Below, piece after piece: positions 1-10,458 of a stretch of 64,000 nucleotides of DNA; the first letter of the stretch is position 1, and the number at the start of each line of letters is the position of its first letter. Source of the stretch: Antilocapra americana (Eukaryota > Chordata > Mammalia > Artiodactyla > Antilocapridae). The DNA is taken from positions 35,165,818-35,229,817 of the forward strand of contig ML662442.1 in NCBI GenBank assembly GCA_007570785.1. The letters are read 5' to 3'. The position numbers were made by a program, and so were the translations under genes. The notes under the pieces are model-generated. The model had not been told where the DNA came from, did no database searches, and saw only the letters and a list, made by a program, of their open reading frames with translations.

Positions 1-839
1 CTTCTCAAACTATTTTTGGTAAATCTTTTTTTTTCACTATCTGATACTATTATAAAGTAAAATAAAAATGATGAATAATGAGTAAATGAAAAACATCCAA
101 AGACATGCAAAATACAAGCAGATTTTTATGGCATAAACATAAAATTCCATTTTAATAAAAATAATCAGTATGAACACAATCTAAGAAAAATAAAATAATT
201 TCAAAATTATACATCTTTGAAAGTTTGCATATAGGCAATTAAAATACAGAATCACTACTACATTAGTAACTTTCTGAAAAACTGCAAATAGTTATTAGTG
301 AAATCATGGTTTCTCCTTCTTAAACACTTTGAATGATATCAATGTATACAAATAAATATTTGAAATTTGTGATGTGACAAATGGGCTTGCTTCTTTTCTA
401 TTAACTTATCTAGTTTAAAAACATATTGGCAAAAATACTCCTCAAAGAAGATAATGTACTTATAAAATGCTTCACATTTTCTTTTAATATTAGTAGTAGA
501 GAAATCAAATTCACAAGAGATCTTAGGATTTTTTTCTAGCTTTAATCCAAAATGAAGAAAATGACACTGAATTTTCAAATCTTATCTTCAATTTTTCATT
601 ACTATCCAATCTAACAATTTACACAGTAAAATGATAATTTAATTTATTTTGATTTATAATTTTAAAAAATGGACTTTGAGGCCATGATTTTTTTCTGTCC
701 ATGGATTTCTTTCAGTTTAAAAAAAAATAAAAGCAGTCTCCTACATAAACCCAGTTTAACTTGAGAAAATATTATGCAATATTTCTCAAAATTACTAAAA
801 TTATCATAATTAATTGATTAATTTTGAATTAAAAGCAAG
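1..839. other. AT-rich unique sequence
   Basis: No repeat family or exon recognised. Very AT-rich, with short A and T runs. The one frame above 60 codons (339-578, minus) is low-complexity and has no recognisable domain. Confidence 0.5.
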
Positions 840-1010
840 GCAAAACTGAGAAACTGTCACCAGTTGGAAGAGACTAAGGAGACACAGCAACTAATGTAGC
901 ATGGCCATATCCTGGAAGAGAAAATGATGTTGATAGAAAAACTGGTAAAATCTGGGGAAATTCTAAAACTTGAGTTTAGAAAGTATACAAAGTGTATCTA
1001 ATTTATAGAT
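840..1010 (+). mobile_element. Ancient L1 (L1ME-like) 3' UTR fragment
   Basis: The phrases 'gagaaactgtcaccagttgg', 'agactaaggagacacagcaa' and 'aaaaactggtaaaatctggg' follow the order of the old mammalian L1ME 3' UTR. The same motif order is clearer in this window at 12700-12900. Heavily diverged; the subfamily is from memory of the consensus. Confidence 0.5.
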
Positions 1011-2129
1011 GTTTGGGAATAGATCTTTGCAGACGTGCAGTAGCCAGACAGAAACTTATTTCTTTGATAAATGATATTAACTTACTGACTTGTCATAATT
1101 TGTAGAAACTTAATTTTTCTTTCCATCTTATCTACAATGGATAAACATGTATATTTCCTCCTTTGCATGGAAGTATTTAGATCATTAAGCACTGAACTAT
1201 GAGACACTTAAACAGGACTGGCTGTCTAATTCAAATGTATAAAAAATTGAGACTAAACAGGTTTCTAATCTTTTGGAAACACAGTGTTTATGCCCTAGTC
1301 CTCACATTCTTAACAAGACTTTCCTCCTGGAAAACTACCATCTTACCAAGCACATCACTGCTCATGACTGACTGTTCTCTTACCACATAATAAAGAGAAT
1401 AATTTTAATTAGCATGTTAGTCTTTACCTAATTCATATTTCTATGTCATTAAATGCATGATTCTACTGATATTTCCTCTCAATAACCACTGAACTCAGCA
1501 TATAACATCAGTAATTTATGATAGTTCTTTGTAAAATCACATATGATTGGTAACTTAAATATGCAAATCTAGATAACTTGTCTGATAAAGGTCAAATCAT
1601 ATTTGTCATGAAAAAGTATTTAAAATTGAAATTAAAAGGCCAACCCATAAACTTAGTAATTATACTGAACGCAGTCCTAACAGAACTAGTATAGCTTTTA
1701 ATATTTTTTAATTAAGAAAAAAATTTTGAATGGTTTCAGACAAGCAGCTAGTAAAACAACAATAGAGATAACATAAAGAACAAAGCAAAAGATATAAATT
1801 AAAATGAGTAAAAATTAATAGGAAAACAATTGATTCAATAAAATTGATTTATTTAAAAAAGCAAGCTACCTAACATAAATAAATATTTACATACATTGAT
1901 ACAGGATGACACAATAAAGCATGAATTTTCATTATTATGAATTTTATTAATTATAAATTAGCTAATTGATAATTACAAACCTTACCCTCAATAATCTCAC
2001 TCATCCACAAATCCCCAGGCTCCCGCTGTTTCTATGAAGGATTTATTTCAACAAACTAGCGAAGAAAAATATTTCCTATCACAACAAATTGTTTCAAAGA
2101 ATGTTGAAGATGAATGAAGTGCCTCATTT
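1011..2129. other. AT-rich unique sequence
   Basis: No feature supported. A 63-codon frame at 1199-1390 has no recognisable domain or splice context. Confidence 0.4.
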
Positions 2130-2513
2130 TATATGAAGGACTAGAATAACCTGAAACTAAAATCAGAGAGAAAGAGTATAAAGCAAAATTTACAGACCAA
2201 CCTCACTTTTGAACACATGTAAAGAGCTACTAAGCACACAGCACAGCAAATATACTACATTAAACTCTAATGTAAAATGTATACAAAGAAAGATAAATCA
2301 TAAGCAACCTGGCTTTAACCCAGGAACAAAGGAACATGCAACATCAAAAAATCTAATAACATAGAACATAGCATTAAAATGGGAAAAGAAAAAAATCCAT
2401 CTCAGATAATGTTTATAAGCCTACAATGCTACTCAACCTTCATTCATGGAAAAAAGCTGAAGAGGCTGAGACTAGAGGAGATAAAAATTACCTATGAAAA
2501 GCCTAAGGGTCAT
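2130..2513 (+). mobile_element. Old L1 ORF2 fragment, first part
   Basis: Degenerate L1 ORF2 DNA. The order 'aaaatttacagaccaacctc', a gap, 'taacccaggaacaaaggaac' and 'aacatcaaaaaatctaataa' parallels the stretch of the RT region seen better preserved at 3185-3330 in the younger copy. Continues at 2612 after a SINE. Confidence 0.5.
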
Positions 2514-2611
2514 GCCTTTTGGTTTGGGGGTATTAGTTCCCAGACCAGGGACGGAACATAAGCCTGGACAGCGAAAGTGCCAAGACCTAACAGCTGAGCT
2601 GCCAGTAATTT
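2514..2611 (-). mobile_element. CHR-type SINE, minus strand
   Basis: 'ggtttgggggtattagttcc' followed by 'cagaccagggacggaacata' and 'gtgccaagacctaacagctg' is the reverse complement of the tRNA-derived head of cetartiodactyl CHR SINEs. About 100 bp, truncated and diverged. It interrupts the older L1. Confidence 0.7.
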
Positions 2612-2928
2612 CAAAGTAAAATGTAATGAAAAAATCTTAAAACCATTTCTTTTAAAATGAGAAACCAACCAATACTTTCATGCAACATTATACTGCAGTT
2701 TTTAGCTACGACAAGGAGACAATAAAAAGAAATTAAAAGCATACGAATTGAAATATGATATTAGGCAAAAGAAAATGTTTTTTACCTTGAAGATGATGAT
2801 TGCTTACATAGAAAATATGAAAGAATCTATAGATAAATCGTTAGAATGAAGTTCACCACTGTTTCCAGAATGAACATAATAAAACCCAGGGTCTTCCTAT
2901 ATCTCAGTAATAGAAATTTAGAAAAAGC
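2612..2928 (+). mobile_element. Old L1 ORF2 fragment, second part
   Basis: After the CHR SINE the older L1 resumes. 'gatgatgattgcttacatag' with 'aaaatatgaaagaatctata' matches the region around the RT FADD motif, where 'gatgacatgatcctctacat' is found in the younger copy at 3695. It runs into 'tcctatatctcagtaataga'. The junction with the next L1 near 2928 is approximate. Confidence 0.5.
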
Positions 2929-5177
2929 AAAAGAGGAAAATCTTAACAGACCCATCACAAGCATGGAAAACAAAGGTGTAATCAAAAATCTTCCAACAAA
3001 CAAAAGCCCAGGAACAGATGGCTTCACAGGTGAATTCTACCAAAAATTTAGAGAAGAGCTAATATCTATCCTACTCAAACTCTTCCAGAAAATTGCAGAG
3101 GAAGGTAAACTCCCAAACTCATTCTATGAAGCCACCATCACCCTAATCCAAATCCAGACAAAGATGCTACAAAAAAAGAAAACTACAGGCCAATATCATT
3201 GATGAACATTGAAGCAAAAATCCTCAACAGAATTCTAGAAAACAAAATCCAACAACATATTAAAAAGTGCATACATCATGACTAAGTGGGCTTTATCCCA
3301 GGGATGCAAGTCTTCTTCAACATTTGCAAATCACTTCATATGATACACCATATTAACAAATTGAAAGATAAAAACCACATGATTATCTCAATAGATGCAG
3401 AGAAAGCCTTTGACAAAATTCAATACCCATGTTAGATAAAAACTCTCCAGAAAGCAGGCACAGAAGGAACATACCTCAACATAATAAAACCATATATGAC
3501 AAATGCACAGAAAACATTATTCTCGTTGGTGAAAAACTGAAAGCATTTCTCCTAAAATCAGGAATGAAGCAAGGGTGCCCACTCTCACCACTACTATTTA
3601 ACATAGTTTTGGAAGTCCTAGCCACAGTAATCAGAGAAGAAAAAGAAATAAAAGGAATCCAGATTGGAAAAGAAGTGAAACTCTCACTGTTTGTAGATGA
3701 CATGATCCTCTACATAGAAAATACTAAAGACACCACCAGAAAATTACTAGAGCTAATCAATAAATATAGTAAAGTTGCAGGATATAAAATTAATACACAG
3801 AAATCTCTTGCATTCCTATACACTAACAATGAGAAAACAGAAAGGGAAATTAAGGAAACAATCCCATTCACCATTGCAATGAAAAGAATAAGATACTTAG
3901 GAATTCACCTAAAGAATAAATTTACCTAAAGAAACAAAAGATCTATATACAAAAAACTATAAAACACTGATGAAAGAAATCAAAGATGACACAAATAGAT
4001 GGAGAAATAGACCATGTTCGTGAATTGGAAGAATCAATATAGTGCAAATGAGTATACCACCCAAAGCAATCTATAGAGTCAGTGCAATCTCTTTCAAGCT
4101 ACCAACGGCGTTTTTCACAGAACTAGAAGAAATAATTTCACAATTTGTATGGAAACACAAAAAGCCTCCAATAGCCAAAGCAACCTTGAGATAGAAGAAT
4201 GGAACTGGAGGAATCAACCTGCCTGACTTCAGACTCTACTCCAAAGCTACAGTCATCCAGACAGTATGGTACTGGCACAAAGACAGAAATATAGATCACT
4301 GGGACAAAATGGAAAGCCCAGAGATCAACCCACACACCTATGGGCACCTTATCTTTGATAAAGGAGGCAAAAATATACAATGGAGAATACAATTTCTTTA
4401 ACAAGTGGTGCTGGGGAAACTGGTCAATCACCTGTAAAAGAATGAAACTAGATTAGATCTCTTTCTAACACCATAAACAAAAATAAACTCAAAATGGATT
4501 AAAGATCTAAATGTAATACCAGAAACTATAAAAATCTTAGAGGAAATCATAGGGAGAACACTCTCTGACATAAATCACAGCAAGATCCTCTATGACCCAC
4601 ATCCCAGAGTATTGGGAATTAAAAACAAAAATACACAAATGGGACCTAATTAAACTTAAAATCTTTTGCACAATGAAGGAAACTATAAGCAAGATGAAAA
4701 GGCAGCCTTCGGAATGGGAGAAAGTAATAGCAAAAGAAAGAACTGACAAAGAATTAATCTCCAAAATATACAAGTGGCTCATGTAGCTCAATACCAGAAA
4801 AATAAATGACCCAATCAAAATATGGGCCAAAGAACTAAACAGACATTTCTCCAAAGAAGACATACAGATGGTTAACAGGCACATGAAAAGATGCTCACCG
4901 TCACTCATTATCAGAGAAATGCAGATCAAAACCACAGTGAGGTACTGTCTCATACAGGTCAGAATGGCTGCTATCAAAAAGTCTACAAACAATAAATCCT
5001 GGAGAGGGTTTGGAGAAAAGGGAACCCTCTTAAACTGTTGGTGGGAATGCAAACTAGTACAGCCACCATGGAGAACAGTGTGGAGATTCCTTAAAAAACT
5101 GGACATAGAACTGCCATACGACCCAGCAATCATATGGCATACACATGAGGAAACCAGAATTGAAAGAGATACGTGTA
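2929..5177 (+). mobile_element. 5'-truncated L1 carrying most of ORF2
   Basis: About 2.2 kb of L1 ORF2 in the sense direction, from just upstream of the RT core ('aacaaaagcccaggaacaga' near 3000) to the C-terminal region ('ggaaaccagaattgaaagag' near 5150). Several frameshifts and stops break it into frames at 2846-3202, 3429-3929, 4592-4786 and 4868-5188. It ends abruptly at a T-run at 5178 without a 3' UTR or A-tail. By eye it is more diverged than the L1_BT copies at 21.4 and 49.6 kb. Confidence 0.88.
3429..3929 (+). pseudogene. L1 ORF2p reverse transcriptase fragment
   Basis: A 166-codon open stretch of the L1 RT domain. Residues 46-58 are [13 protein letters not shown], the conserved RT block before the active site. 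Residues 88-91 are FVDD (nt 3690-3701), where L1 normally has FADD; both catalytic aspartates are kept but the alanine is valine. The frame then runs through the thumb-side stretch '[13 protein letters not shown]' and stops at 3929. A complete ORF2p is about 1,275 residues, so this is a fragment of a dead LINE. The N-terminal endonuclease is absent and the first methionine is arbitrary. RT identity is near certain; activity is excluded. Confidence 0.85.
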
Positions 5178-5188
5178 TTTTTTTTTAA
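4868..5188 (+). pseudogene. L1 ORF2p C-terminal fragment with lost Cys motif
   Basis: A 106-codon frame from the ORF2p C-terminal region. The stretch [19 protein letters not shown] aligns with the cysteine-rich CX3CX7HX4C motif that is intact in the copy at 49.7 kb. Here the first Cys is Ser, the second is Phe and the His is Asn, so the motif is destroyed. The last residues are read from the T-run and inverted sequence after 5177 and are not L1 sense. Confidence 0.75.
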
Positions 5189-5371
5189 TGCTGAGTAATA
5201 TTCCATTGTGTATATGTACCACAGCTTTCTTATCCATTCGTCAGTTGATGGGCATCTAGGTTGCTTCCATGTCCTGGCTATTGTAAACAATGCAGCGATG
5301 GACATTGGGGTACACGTGGCTCTTTCAATTCTGGTTTCCTCGGTGTATATGCCCAGCAGTGGGATTGCTAT
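5178..5371 (-). mobile_element. Inverted L1_BT ORF2 C-terminal piece
   Basis: Reverse complement of the L1 region that appears in sense at 21470-21640 and 49890-50055. On the minus strand it ends 'atattactcagcatt' plus nine A, so the T-run at 5178-5186 acts as its tail. That A-run lies inside ORF2 in the other copies, so this piece lacks a true L1 3' end. Confidence 0.85.
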
Positions 5372-6013
5372 CTACCGGAGGTCTTCTTCAAAGAATTAGA
5401 ACAAATAATTTCTCAATTTGTATGGAAATACAAAAAACCTCGTATAGCCAAAGCAATCTTGAGAAAGAAGAATGGAACAGGCGGAATCAACCTACCTGAC
5501 TTTAGGCTATACTACAAATCCACAGTCATTAAGACAGTATGGTACTGGCACAAAGACAGAAATATAGATCAATGGAACAGAACAGAAAGCCCAGAGATAA
5601 ATCCATGCATCTATGGACACCTTATCTTTGACAAAGGAGGCAAGAATATACAATGGAGAAAAGACAACCTCTTTAACAAGTGGTGCTGGGAAAACTGGAC
5701 AGCCACTTGTAAAAGAATGAAACTAGAACACTTTCTAACACCATACACAAAGATAAACTCAAAATGGATCAAAGATCTAAGCATAAGACCAGAAACTATA
5801 AAACTCCTAGAGGATAACATAGGCAAAACACTCTCTGACATAAACCAAAGCGGGATCCTCCATGACCCACCGCCCAGAATACTGGAAATAAAAACACGAA
5901 TAAACAAATGGGACCTAATTAAAATTAAAAGCTTCTGCACAACAAAGGAAATTAATTTTTCTTTTATTGCCATAAAATATGGATTTTATTCCACACCACA
6001 TATCACGGGTTGA
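5261..6013 (+). pseudogene. Chimeric 250-codon ORF across an L1 inversion
   Basis: The longest open frame in the window, but a chimera. Residues 1 to about 37 are read from antisense L1. Residues about 38-230 are genuine ORF2p sequence downstream of the RT palm (for example [17 protein letters not shown] and [20 protein letters not shown]). The last ~20 residues come from non-L1 flank. The methionine lies in the antisense part, so the start is accidental. No RT active site and no Cys motif are included. I regard it as a LINE relic, not a gene. Confidence 0.7.
5372..5950 (+). mobile_element. L1 ORF2 segment, sense strand
   Basis: Sense L1 ORF2 sequence duplicating the region 4110-4690 of the upstream L1, with better reading-frame preservation. 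It joins the inverted piece near 5372 and stops at 'acaacaaaggaaattaattt'. With 5178-5371 it could be one minus-strand, 5'-inverted (twin-primed) insertion, because in L1 order this segment lies upstream of the inverted piece. About 400 bp of L1 would be missing at the junction. No flanking TSD was found, so this remains inference. Confidence 0.85.
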
Positions 6014-6199
6014 CTTCTCATCTGCCCAGTTCTACATCCTTCTCCCCTTCATAGATGCCAACCCCTAATAAATACCCTGCACACCAAACTATCTCAGCAC
6101 TCCTTCTGAACCTCCCAGCCTGTGACATAACGAGTCAGAAAAAATCCACAGGCACAGGCATCCTGATAAACAGCAGAGGCCATGCTATAAATCACTAGA
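5951..6199. other. Unassigned, possibly LTR-like sequence
   Basis: Non-L1 interval. It contains 'ccccttcatagatgccaacc', 'cctaataaataccctgcaca' and 'aacctcccagcctgtgacat', an arrangement (polyadenylation signal then C-rich tract) reminiscent of an ancient LTR end. Family not identified. Confidence 0.3.
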
Positions 6200-6875
6200 G
6201 ATATATTCCATCCAGTATAAGGTACTGGGACAAATGAGTACATGGGAAAGATACATATAGTACATTGTATACAACGATCTATTGATTCATGAGCTAAATT
6301 CAAAAGAATAACCTTAACATTTTAGAAGACTCAACATGAGAATATTTTTAAGGCCTTGGATGAAACTTCCAGATGACAGAAGACACTAAATAAAATCGAA
6401 AGAGAAACCACAAGTTGAGAGAATATATTTGATGCACATATAATTGAGAAAGTGGAAATTTATAAATAACTTTAATGGATCATTAAGAAAAGGCAATCAA
6501 ATAAACAAATGAGTAAATGTTATGAATACTCAATTCACAGAGGAAGAAACTGAAACTACCAATGACCATAAAAGAAAGATGTTCAAATTCATTAGCAGTC
6601 ATAAGATGCAAATTAAAAAAAGCATAACATCATTTCTCTCCTACTCATTTGTAAGAATTTAAAATTCTGACAGTATCTAATGTTGAAGAAATGGAATTTC
6701 ACAAGCAGTGTTCATAGGAAGGTCAACATTAACTGCTGTAGGACAATTTATCAATAATTCCTTATCAAAGTACATACTCTAATAATACTCTCCAATATTT
6801 TCACTAAGAGAGTCATACTGGAATATTTATTTAGCATTATTTAAAGAAAAATTGGAAACAATCTAAGTAGCAATC
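6200..6875 (+). mobile_element. Ancient L1M/HAL1-like fragment, first part
   Basis: Degenerate L1 ORF2 C-terminal DNA. Landmarks in order are 'ttttagaagactcaacatga', 'aattcacagaggaagaaact', 'attagcagtcataagatgca' and 'ttggaaacaatctaagtagc'. It continues at 7259 and 7666 after two younger insertions. It may be the continuation of the old L1 at 2130-2928, but that link is not demonstrated. Confidence 0.65.
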
Positions 6876-6887
6876 AATAGGAAATGG
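6876..6887. repeat. TSD of L1_BT insertion, left copy
   Basis: 'aataggaaatgg', repeated perfectly at 7247-7258 on the far side of the L1_BT fragment. Confidence 0.9.
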
Positions 6888-7246
6888 GTAACGAGAACCC
6901 TGTATGCGAGACAGCAAAAGAAACGCAGATGTATAGAACAGTCTTTTGGATCTATGGGAGAGGGCAAGGGTGGGATGATATGGGAGAATGGCATTGAAAC
7001 ATGTTAATTATCATGTGTGAAATCAATCGCCAGCCCAGGTTTGATGCTCAGGGCTGGTGCACCGGGATGACCTAGAGAGAGGGAATCAGGAGGGAGGAGG
7101 GAGGGGGGTTCTGGAAGGGGAACATATGTATCCCATGGCAGATTCACGTCAATGTATGGTGAAACTAACACGATAATGTAAAGAAAATAAAATAGATAAA
7201 TAAATAAATAATAAGAAAAAAATAAATAAAAATACTCACTTAAAAA
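6888..7246 (+). mobile_element. 5'-truncated L1_BT 3' UTR insertion
   Basis: Begins 'gtaacgagaaccctgtatgc' and carries the L1_BT 3' UTR landmarks 'gatgatatgggagaatggca', 'aatcgccagcccaggtttga', a G-rich purine tract at 7081-7120 and an A-rich (TAAA)-type tail at about 7190-7246. Contains no ORF2. Perfect 12-bp TSDs flank it, so this is a single target-primed insertion into the older L1. Confidence 0.92.
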
Positions 7247-7258
7247 AATAGGAAATGG
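7247..7258. repeat. TSD of L1_BT insertion, right copy
   Basis: 'aataggaaatgg', directly after the A-rich tail. The host L1 continues with 'ttaactaattttgcatg'. Confidence 0.9.
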
Positions 7259-7450
7259 TTAACTAATTTTGCATGTTCACAAAGGAATATTATACGGTAA
7301 TAAATATTCTTGAAATACGATCATTGATATCATCAAGAAAAAGATACTGAAAATAGTGTGCAGAGAAAAAAAAAGGTGCATATATAGCCATACACTATAA
7401 TACTGTTTATTTAAAGTTTTAAAATAATCCAAACAATAATATATATTTTA
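7259..7450 (+). mobile_element. Ancient L1M fragment, second part
   Basis: Resumes the host L1 at 'ttaactaattttgcatgttc', 'aaggaatattatacggtaat' and 'gtttatttaaagttttaaaa', as expected downstream of 6875. Confidence 0.55.
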
Positions 7451-7665
7451 TGGGTGTATGCATTGGCTCAGATGGTAAAGAATCTGCCTGCAATGTGGGA
7501 GACTCAGGTTCAGTCCCTGGGCTGGGAAGATCCCCTGGAGGAGGAAATGGCAACCCACTTCAGTAGTCTTGCCAGGAAAAATCCCACAGACAGAAGAGAC
7601 TGGTGGGCTACAGTCCTTAAGGTCGCAAAAAGTCGACATGACTGAAGCAACTTAGCATGTATATA
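7451..7665 (+). mobile_element. Bov-tA SINE
   Basis: Near-complete tRNA-Glu-derived SINE. The A box-like head 'ggctcagatggtaaagaatc' and B box-like 'ggttcagtccctgggc' are followed by the body 'gatcccctggaggaggaaat' and the tail 'cgacatgactgaagcaactt'. Inserted in the old L1 3' region. Confidence 0.93.
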
Positions 7666-7870
7666 TAAGTAGAAGTGTTATAAAAGACATGATGTAAATA
7701 ATAAAGACCAAATTCAGAGGGGAGGTTACATCTGGGAAAAAAGGAGAGTGAGAGGGATCAGAGAAAAGTATAGATAGAATACCTTCAACTCTATCAAATG
7801 GTTTATTACTATTACTTTGAAATCTAAAACTAATGCCATTTCTTCTACGCTAAGTTAATGCTGATACATA
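7666..7870 (+). mobile_element. Ancient L1M 3' UTR, third part
   Basis: 'ggttacatctgggaaaaaag' followed by 'gagtgagagggatcagagaa' and 'tttgaaatctaaaactaatg' matches the usual end of old L1M 3' UTRs. Confidence 0.45.
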
Positions 7871-8148
7871 CCTTTTAATCAGAAGCTTCTATGACAAAAA
7901 AAAAAAAAAAGATTTAGAAAACCTAAGTGAAGGAATAAATGAGGATCAAGTTAATCCCTAGACTTGTTTTAGAGAGATAATAATCTCTCTTTAAAAGACA
8001 AAGAAAATAGATTTAAGAATTGCTTCCTATTTTAAATTTGATTAAAGCATTCCTGACAGTACAGAGGTGAGCTTGTGCTGAGTCATGTATTTTCTGTAAT
8101 TTCAATAATTATAACTATAAACATATATCCTCTTGATTCACTTTAATT
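7871..8148. other. Unique sequence
   Basis: No feature recognised apart from short A-runs at about 7896-7910 and 8149-8158. Confidence 0.4.
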
Positions 8149-8236
8149 AAAAAAAAAAGTGTGTTAGTTGCTCAGTCCTGTCTGACTCTTGGCAACTGCA
8201 TGAACTGTAGCCCACAAGCCTCCTCTGTTCATATAG
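8149..8236 (-). mobile_element. Bov-tA SINE fragment, minus strand
   Basis: 'gtgttagttgctcagtcctg', 'tctgactcttggcaactgca' and 'gaactgtagcccacaagcct' are the reverse complement of the SINE 3' body. Truncated after about 90 bp. Confidence 0.85.
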
Positions 8237-9012
8237 TTTTCATCAGTTTTACCTTCTAAGGATATTCTACTCTGGGGCTAAGTCTCACTTATATGTAAGA
8301 GAATATTCTGTTTTCAAACCCAGGGAACTTTTGATTGTATTGATCTTGGTTAATGGAAGTTATTGGTCAACTAATCAACAAATACTGGGGACAAAATGGA
8401 GGTTCAAATGTTCGAAAATGGTATACTAGCTGCAGACATAGCACTCAAAGTACAATTTTACACTTCCTGTATATGTTGTTTACGTGGATTTAGTCTTCAT
8501 TTCAATTCCAAATACTTCTCTTGTTTTCCTAGAAGTAAATGAAACTTACCAGCAATCTGGTATTAAAACAAATAAGATGTGTATGTTTATAATTCTTTAA
8601 TTAGCTCCTAAAGTATACTCAATATTACAAATACCTTTCACTTCCAGATAAATTGTTCAATAAATAAAAACTTTGGGAGATATTTTTAGATAAGTTATAT
8701 TTTTTATTTAGAATGAAACATTTCTGCTACTTTGGTGACATTCTATAAAAATATAGCACACATTAACTCAAGCAAATCTTTTGCTTTATTCATTTTGAAC
8801 TATATTTTTCTTATTTTCATCATAAAAGAAAAAAGAGAATACAAGAGAAAAAGGTATTCATAACGATTCTACTCCAGCAATCAAGCCTTTGTTAATTTTT
8901 TTGTCCTCCATTCTAGTACTTGAAATAATTACGTATAGCATATTGTTCACATAACAGAAGTAGATCCATCAGGCATTATTGCTTAAAGCAATTTGTCAGC
9001 CTTACCGCTCAA
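8237..9012. other. Unique AT-rich sequence
   Basis: No repeat or exon identified. Confidence 0.4.
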
Positions 9013-9226
9013 AGTGTTGTTTAGTTGCTCAGTCTTGTCTGACTCTTTTGAGATGCCATGAACTGTAGCTTGCCAGGCTCCTCTGTCTATGGGATTTCCC
9101 AGTCAAGAACATTGGAATGGATTGCCATTTTCTTCTCCAAGGGATCTTACCAACCGAGGGATCAAATCTGTGTCTCCTGAATTGGCAGGCGGATTCTTTA
9201 GCGCTGAGCCACCAAATCGGCCCAAT
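9013..9226 (-). mobile_element. Bov-tA SINE, minus strand
   Basis: Starts 'agtgttgtttagttgctcag' and runs through 'gtagcttgccaggctcctct' to 'gcggattctttagcgctgag', the antisense tRNA-like head. Close to full length, moderately diverged. Confidence 0.9.
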
Positions 9227-9509
9227 AATTGACTGTAATTATCTATTTGCTTCCCACAAGAAGCTTTCTGTGGGTCTACAATGCACATTGTTCTCTGAAA
9301 TCCATGTTTTCTTCTCCTGCATCTTGCATCAGGCATGGTCTGGTGACTTGGTCTTACCAGTGGATGAGTACAGCAACATTTCACCTACTCACCCTCACCC
9401 AAAACTCCCTACTCCTTTCCGTGCTCTGTTTCTTTTATGATACAGGTCACCATTTGAAAAGCACAAATTTAACTCAATTCATTTACTTTTTGTCTACATC
9501 TCTCTGTTA

Positions 9510-9625
9510 GAAAGCTAGTTTCGTAAGGGAAAGGGCTTTTCTCTGTTTTTTTACATATAGCCCCAGAATCTACAACAGTGTCTAAGGCCACATAATAGTT
9601 TCTTAATAATTACTGATTTAGTATC
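9510..9625 (+). mobile_element. L2 3' end fragment
   Basis: 'agccccagaatctacaacag' then 'tgtctaaggccacataatag' and 'ttcttaataattactgattt' follow the L2 3' end order (trait: ccccagcacctagcacagtg, cacatagtaggt, aataaat). Diverged. Confidence 0.6.
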
Positions 9626-10374
9626 TATTGAATTTCACTTTAGAAATTAGAAAATATCTAATCCCATTTCATAATCAAAGCTTCAAATTATTTAAATTGT
9701 CTTTTCTCCCTCAACTAGGGTCTTCTGTAGGTAGCAGTCCAGAGGAGAGAGTCTATTTTCACTTCTCCCACCTTCCAGTCTTTGTCCCATTTAGTTGAGC
9801 AAGTTTCCTCCCCCTTCTTGGGTTGGAGTGGAGATTGAGGGAGAGGCTGGGCCTGTGTCAGAGGAGCAGGGCATCTCTGAGTGACTGTTTGCATTAAGAT
9901 GACTCTGAGTGCTCAGAGCCAGGCAGGGGCATAAAGCTGATGTGCACCTGGTGAAGTCTTCTGAGACCCCTGGGAACATTACCATGTATAGGTGATTCAT
10001 TTTCCTCTGGGCAAGTGTTCATCCCTCACCCCTTTGTGCATTGATGACTTATAAAAACAGATGCTCCATCATTCTTTTATGCAGCATTCTTGAAAAGAAT
10101 TAAAAATATCTATAGAACAGCTCTGTTGTCCCCACTTAACCCATCTCTAAGTCCACAAGAAATAAACATTCTTTGCCCCCAACAAAAGGCCAGAGGGCAG
10201 TTCAATCTTATCCTGGCATCAAACCCTTTTCACTCAGCCATGAAAGAAGCTAGCCAGAAATCTCTTGTCTCCCAGATTTGTCACTTCAGTAAGACAGCAA
10301 GTTCACTGAATGGCTCTGATGGAGGCCTTCTCACATGACTTGAGAAGAACATAGAAGCACCCCTTCCCAACCAA
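9626..10374. other. Unique sequence, moderately GC-richer
   Basis: No recognised repeat. The frames at 9791-10000 and 10090-10338 have no recognisable domain and no convincing splice context. Confidence 0.4.
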
Positions 10375-10458
10375 AGACACACCCAGAATAAGGTTTGACC
10401 AAATGCCTGGGTACCCAAGGTCCAGCCAAGTTGACCCATAAAATTAACCACCACAGGG
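10375..10458 (-). mobile_element. Ancient LTR-like (MLT2-type) end, minus strand
   Basis: 'cacacccagaataaggtttg', 'accaaatgcctgggtaccca' and 'ccataaaattaaccaccaca' are the reverse complement of a common mammalian LTR start in which 'gtggttaattttatgggtca' occurs. The family name is tentative. Confidence 0.5.

Noticed and set aside
3429..3929. Clean reverse transcriptase frame that could suggest a retron, group II intron or defence-type RT
   Set aside because: The surrounding DNA is continuous L1 ORF2 with vertebrate SINEs nearby; the sequence [10 protein letters not shown] and its neighbours are typical of mammalian L1.
5178..5950. TSD around the inverted L1 pair
   Set aside because: No direct repeat longer than a few bases found between the two flanks.
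5261..6013. 250-codon ORF as a host gene
   Set aside because: It starts in antisense L1, runs through sense L1 ORF2 and ends in flank. No host-specific domain or exon structure.
5951..6199. Endogenous retroviral LTR
   Set aside because: Only a polyadenylation-like and C-rich pattern; no paired LTR, primer site or TG...CA ends, so left unassigned.
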